Below are positions 46,901-57,200 of a DNA stretch of 64,000 nt, in pieces. How positions within the stretch are numbered: position 1 is the stretch's first letter; each line of letters begins with the position of its first letter. The DNA comes from Pararge aegeria. Lineage: Eukaryota; Arthropoda; Insecta; Lepidoptera; Nymphalidae. The DNA is taken from positions 13,020,001-13,084,000 of the forward strand of contig NC_053183.1 of the NCBI RefSeq assembly GCF_905163445.1, in the 5' to 3' direction. Below the pieces are notes generated by a model. That model saw only the letters and a list, made by a program, of their open reading frames with translations, had not been told where the DNA came from and did not search any database. The position numbers and the translations under genes are program-made.

Positions 46901-48182
46901 AGACAACTTAAATCACCCAAGTTTTCGGATTTCAACACTATGGAGTATTTAAATCAGTAGATAATAACTATATTACATGTAATACTTTACGGTAGCGACG
47001 CATTAATTTGTAATCATGTCTACTAACTTTACACAATTATATATTGTAAAAACATATCTAAATGTAGGAAGACTTCTCTTTAGATATAAGTGCCTACTAT
47101 CTATGACAGATTTAATATATGAATATATTTAAACCGACTACGAAAACGCGAAGTGTATCAAAATCTTGACGCGATACATAAAAATATAATAAGTAGAGTA
47201 TTATGCTATCATAGTCGAATAACAGACTCGCGGAGTTTCTTTAGGTATATAGCTATATTACTTAATATAATTATTATAAATTTATATATCATAGTACGTC
47301 TATTTAAACGTGTACTGACAATTTTCGATTATATAGGAAGCCCTACAAGATTCGATGTAATTTATTAAAATCGAGTTCATTTGAGGATGATTCAAATCAC
47401 TGTGATTTGAGACACCCAAAAAAGTTTCAGAAATCGAAAGAAAGTAAATAAATAATAACATTTTTTATCATGAAACATCGACTAGGTAAATTGCGAACCA
47501 ATCATTAAAATATTCTTACTATCCCTAAATAATTAATTTATAATAATATTTAATGAAGAACAATCATTCATAGTGCCTAAAACTTTTTTTGTTAGCTCTG
47601 GCCTTGTATCTCATAATAACAACAACTTATAATGTTATCATCAGTTGAATAATTTTTCTATGTAAGTTTACTTCAGTTCTTTGAGATATATGCTGATCAC
47701 CATTTACCTTCTCATCTCGACCTTTGGGCTGTAATTATTTGTTTAATTCTTTAAACAGTTTTAATCATAATTATTATGACCTAGATCCCGCTTTACTCAC
47801 GCACTGTTATATGCATGCACGTATAAAGTATAGTCTCGAACCAGACCTTGGTCCTTAGGTATGGTCTACTCAATCCGAAGTGGACTGGACGGGTACTCAG
47901 ATCCGAAGCTAGACTGACCAAAACAGCGCGATAGAACAACCGGATCTATACGGTGCTCGTATAGGTAATTAACAAAAAATAAACATTCCTGACATCTTAA
48001 AATCTGCATTATTAATAAATACGTAAGATATGATTACACATATGTTTTGAGATAGGTATATAAACATATATATTATACAAGTGTTTTCTTCAGTTAAATA
48101 CCTAAAGATATCAATTATAGTCATAATTATTATGAGTACCGCTCAAAATAGTTTTAATTCTAAAATATTTAATTTAAATCGA
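43956..48182. other. Intergenic region between convergent MRNIP and Sulf1
   Basis: AT-rich, with no coding motifs in any short frame. The Sulf1 3' UTR should occupy the right part; a complement of AATAAA at 47,361-47,366 is one possible end. No repeat here was recognised. Confidence 0.55.
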
Positions 48183-48264
48183 CTAGAACGCCATCGTATG
48201 TCGGCGTCGATGCAACTCTCTCGCTCTTGCATATCGACGACCATATCCACTCAATCGCCAGGCT
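48183..48264 (-). CDS. Sulf1: Sulf1 last exon, basic C-terminus
   Basis: The acceptor TCTTTTTCAG precedes 48,264. The exon encodes AWRLSGYGRRYARARELHRR followed by RHTMAF and a stop at 48,183-48,185, in frame with the 48,449-48,527 exon. The end is strongly basic, which may help hold the enzyme on heparan sulfate (inference). Confidence 0.75.
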
Positions 48265-51200
48265 CTGAAAAAGAAAGAGGTTGAATTGAATATATCAAAA
48301 AATAAAAATTGTAACGAAAAAGAGGTCCTATTACCTATTATTCCCGTAATGAGAAGCTTATATTTTAAACCAGGACACAACAATTTGCCAACCCTTAATA
48401 AATCATAATTTATATTTAAGTAAAATGATAAAAGTGAACTCTTCTTACCTTTCACTATACCCAACTGGTTCGCCTCTGTACATCATATGGTCATCTTCAT
48501 ATCGTCTACTTATGTCTTCATTACTTCCTGCTGGATAGAATAATATATTTTACTGAACCGATGCATAGAATTTAGGAAATCCAAACGTTTTAAATTCCTT
48601 ACCCAAATATAAGATACTTAATATATTTTCTTTTTATCAATTTTATGCACACGCTTTTGAGAAGAGTGGTTTCTAAATGTCTTATCTAAATGCCTTTATT
48701 ATTGAAACATCCCAAATGCATACATGCATTACAGGCAGTTCAGTTTTTGTTGGTTTAAGTCTATTACTGATTCGGAATGTTACTCTTATTTATAATGATT
48801 TAGCTTGCCATCACCATCTACATATCCCTAATAATTGTAAAGGAAGTTAGCTATCCTCAGTTATTTTTCCAAGAATAAATTCAAAAATATTTGGGTAGTT
48901 GAACCATTTAAATAATTCTATAACGCTATGCTCACCCCCTGAATTAGAATGCGAGAATCTCCTGCAAGATGGTCCGCGACAATTCAGCAGCTGATGCAAC
49001 TGATTATGGAAGTACTCTTTTTCTGATGCTGTTAGATGTTTCACCCTGTTTTGTGTCTCGAACGGATCTGGAAACAAAATATAGCAAAATGTAGGTACGA
49101 GTATATATCAGTCAAGTCTTCATCTTTTCGTAGATATGTATTTCACAGATATAGTATGCATACTAGTTTTGATGAGCATTTCGAATCAAATTGAGATACT
49201 TACCAATCCGTAAATTGTAGTATGTAATCAGTCCAGTTACAAATTCACAGTAGAGTAGATTGTGAGTAGCGTTGATAGTTCTCACGCAGTTGTATGTGTT
49301 GTTGGAGGAGCTCATACAAAAGCAGAAGGGACCGGCTGTCCATAGTGGTGCAGTTCGCCAATGCTCGTTATCATGTCGGAAACAATTCATGCGTTCTGAT
49401 TCACACAGCCTCTCCAATTCAGCCTTAAGGGAAAAAAATATTATTCAGGTACATTTAAAGTACATTAACTTTATTTCTCATTAAATTTAAGTTGCTACAA
49501 TAGTTTATTTTAATTATATATTGTAGCACCATTAGCTATCCATATTAGTTTGACTACTAGAATAGTAGTACTACAAGAATCTTCATACCTTCTTTTTTGC
49601 TTTTCTCAATTTCTTTTTTAATCTTTGTTCTTTCAGTTTTCTTCGCTCGTCTCTCAACCTTTGTGCTGCTTCCAAATAAGTGTTGACAACAGGTTTTATT
49701 TTCCTACAAAAGAATTTAGCGCTATTAAAAAACAGTTCATAATAAAATATTTATAGAACTGAGACAGTTACAAACCGATTTTCCTCACAATAACACACGT
49801 GTTTATCTTCGTTTTCAATAAACAAGGGATGAAGTCGTCTTTGAAATATATCGAATGGCTTACTGAATATACCATTATTATTTGTGTCTCCTTTGTTTGG
49901 ATTTATTTGTTCATACTCCGAAGCGTCAAATCTCGTTGGACCTAATGTAGCCGTATTAGTTTTATGTTTTCCTTGCTGTTTAGGTCTGTTAGCTTGGTGG
50001 TGTGGTTTCTGTGTAGGATTTAGTTTATGGCTTGATATAAAATCATCTGCTGCTGAAGTATAGAAATGTAAAGTGGATAAAATATCGGACGTTGTTGGTT
50101 TCCAATTAGTGGTAGGGTTTTCGTTTGGTTTTGTTTGCTTTGGGCTTGTAACTTCGGGTGGTTTTGTAAATTCAGTCGTAGCTATGTCTAAATTAGCATC
50201 TGTTCCACTAGTATGGGTATCTTTGTAGTCTATTGTATTTTGATCGATGAAATTTGCTTCAGTAGTAACCAAATTAGTAGTAATAGATAACTTTGGTAGT
50301 TCGTCCAGAACCAAAGAATGATTTGTTGCAGTTTCTGTTTGATCAGAAATGTTAACAAAATGTACAATTGTTTCAGTGGTTGTATCGCTTTTCAACTGTA
50401 TATTGAAAATGTCATCTTTGGTGTTAGCATTCACAGTAGGTATGATGTATTCATTCGATTGCCTAAATTTTTTATCAAAAGAAGTAACGTTTCTATTTTT
50501 TGATTTTATTCTGTGTATTCGATTTTTCCTGAAGTTGTCTTTTGTGTGGTTATTGTGAACAAAGGTCTTGTTATCTAAATTCTTGATTGTATACGAAGGA
50601 TTTATAGTTTGTACTTCAACTGCTGGTTTACTAATTTTTAAATGCCTTTTAATTTCTTTTAAGTCTTCCAGTTTTGTTCTAAGTTGTCTTATTTGGTCTT
50701 CTAAACTCAGTCTATTTGTATGCCATGCTTTTAAATCGTTATAAATTACTTGTGAACAATTAACCGTTCCGTTTTCTTCAATCTTACATTCCAATGATGA
50801 TTCATTGTTATTCAACAATGGTTCAGTTTTTTGTTTATGTTTGTTGTGGTTCCAGTGCTGTGCGCGCCGTTTAGTTCTCTTATGATCTATATTATCTTTG
50901 GTACGTTGATAGGCTTCAAGAAATGCTTCAGTTTCTTTGATAAGTTTATCTATGTTGTTTTCGATAACTCTTTTTTCTAATTCATTTACTGGTTCGTTTT
51001 TAAAACTCAAATGTCCTATACTAGGATTCTCTTCCAAAATACCGTCAACAGTGTTGGGTTCAAAAACATCATTATTAATAGACCTGCGACTCCTAGTAAT
51101 ATTTTCCTTAACTAAATCGGCAGGTCGTCTAGCGATTGTGCCATCGGTTTCTAGTCTCGTGTAGACAAGCCCACTTGGAGTAAAGCAAGCACATTTTTTT

Positions 51201-54200
51201 GTGCTCATTTTAGGTTGAGTTACACCAATACTTGGCTGAAAAATTAATGAATAATTAGTGTCTTTCAAGACAAAAATATTATTCGAAAACCGCAAAAGTA
51301 TTTTGCTTAAAGAAATCTTTACCGATGACTTTGTGTCTTTAAATATTTTTAGTTTATTTCCTTACAACGATATGGACAAGCTGGAGCTTCTATTTATTAC
51401 CGATTGTTAGCAGTAAGAGGAGGCACGAAGTAATTTAAAATCACCGTACCTCATATTTACACTTGTGTTTTCGCCATCGCCCATTTACCAAAACGCATTT
51501 CCATTTCCGTCCAACGGAGCATGGAGCACGCAACTCAGCTTTAGAACATTCGACCGCTAAACGTGCTGCTTTTCCGTTACTGCTTTCAAGGTCTGCAAAT
51601 ATAACTTCATCCATCATCATTCGAGTCATATTAGATTAACAAAACAATTATGTTTTTTTTTTGTTTTGAAAATTATTCTCCATTTATAATTAAGGATAAA
51701 AAACATCGAATAACACTATAAATTCTAGTAGATACTTATGTCTCATATACTCCTTTAAAGTACATCTATGTGTAGGATCTAAAACAATTGATCTGCCCCT
51801 AACTTTTGTATGTTGATGAGACTGGGATTTATACTCTGCAAACATGCTTTTAAATTAAAACAACATTTTAACAAACTAACAAATCATTTATAAAACCACA
51901 GAAATGAATTAACCTATTTCAAAACTTATATTCCCAATATGTTTATCAAATTTTAAATGATTAAAGGAAATACCTGAAGCGGTTAGATAAGGGTTCAGTT
52001 GATTGTTGGTTCCCGTCTCTTCTGCGTTTAAAGCCTTTTCCAGACTTGCTTCTAGTATAGGATTGTGGCTATCATTTGATATGAGAGGCTCTATTGTCTT
52101 GTTGGGTTCTTCATGAGCTTCGGTGCTTTCCTGGGGAAGAACAGCTATATATAAATAATAACGCTCGAAAAAAACCACCTTCACTAAAAACTGTTTCCCA
52201 AATCCTTATAATTAATTAAAAAAGGTATATTACATTTTATTTATTCTGTTACGGTGTAAAAACCTGTTAATCCGTACATCAACCTTGATTGTGATTGTGG
52301 CGCGTTGTCGAAAGTTACTATTACAAAATTAATATTACTTAAATATTTAACTCTTGGATTACGCCACAAATATAAATATTTGTAAGAGTTAGAACCAAGC
52401 GTTAAGAGTTTAAAAAATTGTAACCGAAAAGGCACATTATTGGTAAATTAAGATTTAACTTTTAAATTTTATTATTCTTACATTCTCGTCTTCATCGACA
52501 TCGTCATCTTCAAGCTCTAGAAAGTCATCTTCGGATTCATCATCGAAGTCCCCACTTTCTGATGACGATGTCTCTAGAGGTGGTGCAACTGTTGCTTTCT
52601 TTTCGTTCATCTGTCGACTGTATTTCTGAGCCCGTAACCGCTCTTCCATCAAGTGTGCTTGAGTTTCTCGTCGACCGGAACTGTGGAAATTTCATTTGAT
52701 AATTCATTTCTAAATTGAACCGGATTCACCCACTTAAAATCAAAAGTAGCCTTTATTTTTGTGACTGTTCAAAGCAAGGTGCGGGTCCACGGTTGCTTAC
52801 CTTTCGACAAGAAATGTGTCAGGCCAATGCGAACCCGCCGCCCTTCGTCTTCGCGGTTGCAACAATGGCAGTAAAGATCGTCCGTCCATGTGCGCAGGAG
52901 ACGCTACTCCACCCATATCCAAAAATGTTGGTGCTAAGTCGATGTTGAGTACTATGTCATCAACTCTGCAAAAGAAGAAAATAATTGTACAATTCGCTTA
53001 ATACAAAAAAACGAGCTATCAATAAAAAATTGTTTAACATATTTCATACTCACACAGTCCCCGGTTCAACTCCAGGACCGCGAACAAGAAACGGAACTCG
53101 TATATCAAACTCGAAGGGAAAGCTTTTGCCTTTAACCAGTCCGAATTGACCCAGATGGTATCCGTGATCCGACGTGTAGACTAGGTAAGTGTTATCTAAC
53201 TCCCCCAGCGCTTTGAGCGCCTGGTACACACGTTCGACAGCCTGCAATTTTTCAACTGATGTAATCGGCTTTAGCTATCAGAATTTATGGCTATGCCTGA
53301 TTTATAATTCTGCAAGATACATTCACAATCGGATATCGCGCTAGCTGAGAGGTTTTGAGATTTATTTTATTACAGGTCCACACTCGTGACTTCTCTTTGA
53401 GTTTTGGCGCAGCAACGTGAATTTTAATCTGAGGCGCTAAGAAAGAACAGGAGTACCTCTATCATACTCGTAGTTGTTTAATAAAGAACAAGAGTAATAA
53501 ATATATATTATTTACTTTAACGTTGTTAATAGTATCAAGCAAAGAACAAAATCGTGTTAATTATAATATTGATATATACCATGTCTACACTTTGCAAGGT
53601 CTGCAATCTTTTTGTCATCAGCAAGTCAGTGAACTGGCGGTGGATTGGTTTCATCTTCTCAGTTACGCGCAGGATCCACTGCTTATCGGGATTTGGCGCC
53701 ATATCATAAGTTGGAGTGCTGAAATAAACAAATCAATATTTTGTGGCCATTAATTACTTCTGAACGATGCCTTAATTTCAAAAAATAAACAAATATTTTA
53801 TTCCAACTAAGTAATATTTTATCTTTGGGTAAGAACATTAGTGTCCATTTTATTTTTTATTAGCATCGGCACCCTCCAGTAGACTGGTTTTGCGGCCACA
53901 CAAAGCGTATGTTATATGTACAACAGAACTGAACAATAGTGTCACTCACTAAAAAGCACGTCTATCTGTTGCTGCGTGAAAGAACAACCAATAAACTCTA
54001 AGGAAATTAATGTATGCCTCGCAAGGTGCTGTCACTATTGATTGTCGGTTTTGATATTGGTTTTCGACAATATACGACTTTTGCATGCTTCAATAAGTTT
54101 TTCTCTTATTCTACTACAAGTTAGCCCTTCACTGCAATATCACCTGGTAAACGATGATGCAATCCAAGATGGTAACCTGGCTAGCTTGTTGGGTTATGGC

Positions 54201-57200
54201 AGTTATATAATATTAAACCCATACCCCTTATTGGTTTCTACGAGACATCCTACGGGAACGCTAGACCCCTTGGTGGCACGTCTTTATCGGTAGGGTGGTA
54301 ACTAGCTACGGTCAATGATTCCAACTATACAAAAAATTACATTGACTTCAACACACACAATTAAGAACAGACAGAATCCTCATTCAGCCATTAATGCATG
54401 CAGTGCATTGCGTCCAAAAACGGAGAAGACGCCCCGAGCATGTCTCACTTCACACCCGCGGATTGACACCTCACAAATTTTTCCATAATTTTTTACAGTA
54501 TGTTTACTATAAAAAAGAATGGAAAAATTTGTGAGCTAGTGCTGTTTTAGAATGTGAATTAACGGAAAATAATTACTGTCAACTTCTAAACGGAATGAAG
54601 TAACTAACTGTCTGTTCGAGAAACACTACTAAAGTGGAGTGGTTTTTGGTGCTTCAATATTAGTCCCGTACACGGTTTTTGTATGTTCTTAATTCTATGC
54701 TTTAACATAGCTATTAATACCTTTCAGCGTGAGTTTAAAGATTAAAAATCTACGCCTTCCAGAAGTAAGCTTAACGTATTTTACTAAACAAATTTTGTAT
54801 TAAATTCGAATCTCCAATGCTTACAATGCTCCAATGTTTAAATATTCATTTGCATATTTATCAATACAACGTGAATTCGTGAATTGCGACAGCTTTGACA
54901 ACTTTCTTGGTGCGAGGAATATTTGAATTTAAAGGCGCAGCTGTGACAATTTCTGTCGTTAGCACGCTGCACGAAATGGACTGTTTTCCCGACAAGACAC
55001 TATTTGCGAATTGTGACAAATATAGAATATTAAAGTCATCGTCTGGAAATATTATGGCAGCGTACAAGGATTCCGGGTAATAGCCATATTTTTAATAACG
55101 TTAAAGTTACTAAAAATAACAAAGTATATTTTTTCTCATTTAAATTTTTGTGTCAAAATGTTTTAAATGCAAGAGTCGTTCGAAGTTCAAACAGAGTGAT
55201 CGGTTTCCTAGATATTCCTGATTAGATAAGCACTCAAAGCATGGGCAAGTTCTGTTAGGAGCAGAGTTTTATATACGTAGGAGCTAATTACTTAGCTGCA
55301 CGTTGGAATATTGCGTGGACATGAAATAGATATATTTGTCGGTACGTCAGCAAAATAATTAACATCTCACGACTCTTCCTGGAACAATCATTATTTTAAA
55401 CATGATTTAAATACGAAAATTTCCCCTTTTTATGTTTTCAATATAGCAGCGTTACTTATATGTATAGGTTGTATGTCGGTTTACCTTGGCGCGCAAAAAA
55501 AACTTGTCGCGCGATTTTTCGTGATTAATATTTTCGCTTTTTGGTCTATTGTTAATAATTATTTAAAGTGTCCAGTTTAAATTGGAAAGTAGAGCAGCAG
55601 TCGAATTGACTCCGCCGGGAATAATAAATAATCAAGCATCGTGAGTGAATAACCTGTTTCGACCAAAATCTAGAGAGCGGCTTAGGAAACAATCATACCG
55701 TGGAAAAACAGTACAAAATGGTCAGTTATTTTCTGAGAACGTATTTAAAAGTTTATCCTGTTTTAAGTGTGATGAAAATCATCGTATGAAGTGTGATGTG
55801 AATGAGTTTGGTACATTACACTCTCCGCTTTCTTTGCGCATTTGCATCTCATCCGCCTAATACCTACCGCATCGACTGTAAAATGATGTTACAAAACTAG
55901 ATTTATAATCTACTATTGACAAACAATAATGTACCTAGACAAAGTTAGATACAATTCCACTGCAAATTTAATTTTTAATAATACCGTAATACTCATGATT
56001 AGTCAAGTTTCGGGTATTTCAATACGACTGGGATCTGGGAATCGAGTTCTCTAAACATCAAATTGAGAGTTTCAGTTCAGTTTTCACATTCGAAACGTTT
56101 CTTAATTATTTTGTGTCCAGTATGAGTTTTAAGAGGCACGACATTTTTGAACAGTTAAGCTGAGGATTTCCCTGTTAATACAAAAATGTTTACAAACTTC
56201 TAACATTTAAAGCTTGGCAAAATATAAATCAGCGAGCAAGGCCGAGTGGCGGTAAAATTATTCGGGGCTTTCTCTAAGTACGAAGTTTGGTAAGCGGAAT
56301 TTCCGCGTCGAAAAGAAACAAGGTCGGTTCAAGGCTCCACTTTTTACGTGAATAATACAGTTCAGTTTACAATGCGCGCTCTTCTGAGATCCAATTATAA
56401 AGCGATTTGTGATAAGATCTAAATCGGCAACGCGTTTAAGTATAACGATGTAAAGTGGTTACGGAATTTAAACTGAGCTTGTTTGTTGACAAACAATTAG
56501 CATTATTGTTATTATTTTTAATTGGCGCATATTTGCAGCAGTTCATGGTTCAACGTACCTTTGACGTATCAACCGCATCAGTTAGGAAGACATTTAGGCA
56601 ATATATACCTACTTGCTCCAGTTTCCGTAAATTTTAATGCAAGTTTCAATAAAGACGACGTTGGTTTTCTTTGGCCTTAATCCTATTAATAGATTTTATT
56701 TACAAGGAGTTGTTTGAAAGACGCGAAGGACTCTCACTGGGCCATCCATGCCATTACACGTTGTTGAAGCTACTATAAAATTTAAAATCAAAGTATTGAT
56801 GTAAACGTAACTTTTGGTTGTAGGTGAAGGTAAGATTCTCTGAAAGATACATGACGATATTGTGTTTGAGTAAAAATATAGGTATACTGCATAAGATCTA
56901 CATTAAAAATGGGAGTGACGAACCGTCCTTTTTAATCCTGCTTAAGATGGTGTCTTATATTAGGTACGTGTAGATGGAGTGAATGAATGGCATTCCTAGG
57001 AGCTCCTCAGACTTGCAGGTATTTTTGAATGAAAATGCCGGTGACTCTGCATATTACGTGTTAGTATGGCAGCTCGTTAATGGAACCTCTCGTATCTACA
57101 TATTTTCGAGTCGTTTTGTTGTGGCTTTACAGTAAAGGTTAGTAACCTATGTGAAAGGTTAACCTCAAAGTTTTAGACTGTTGTAATTTACAAAGATAAC

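Noticed and set aside
48847..48935. Simple reading of Sulf1 ending at the 48,847 stop
   Set aside because: A strong donor at 48,936 and two downstream exons with perfect phase fit and splice signals make the longer, basic C-terminus more likely; the short form is kept as a possible variant.
54861..55080. Open frames on both strands in a Sulf1 intron
   Set aside because: No recognisable domain, no matching splice signals in phase with Sulf1, and both strands are open at once, as happens by chance.
55645..55860. Frame with two Cys-x2-Cys-like spacings (CFKCDENHRMKC) in a Sulf1 intron
   Set aside because: Isolated short frame, no flanking splice sites that fit and no zinc-binding family I recognise.
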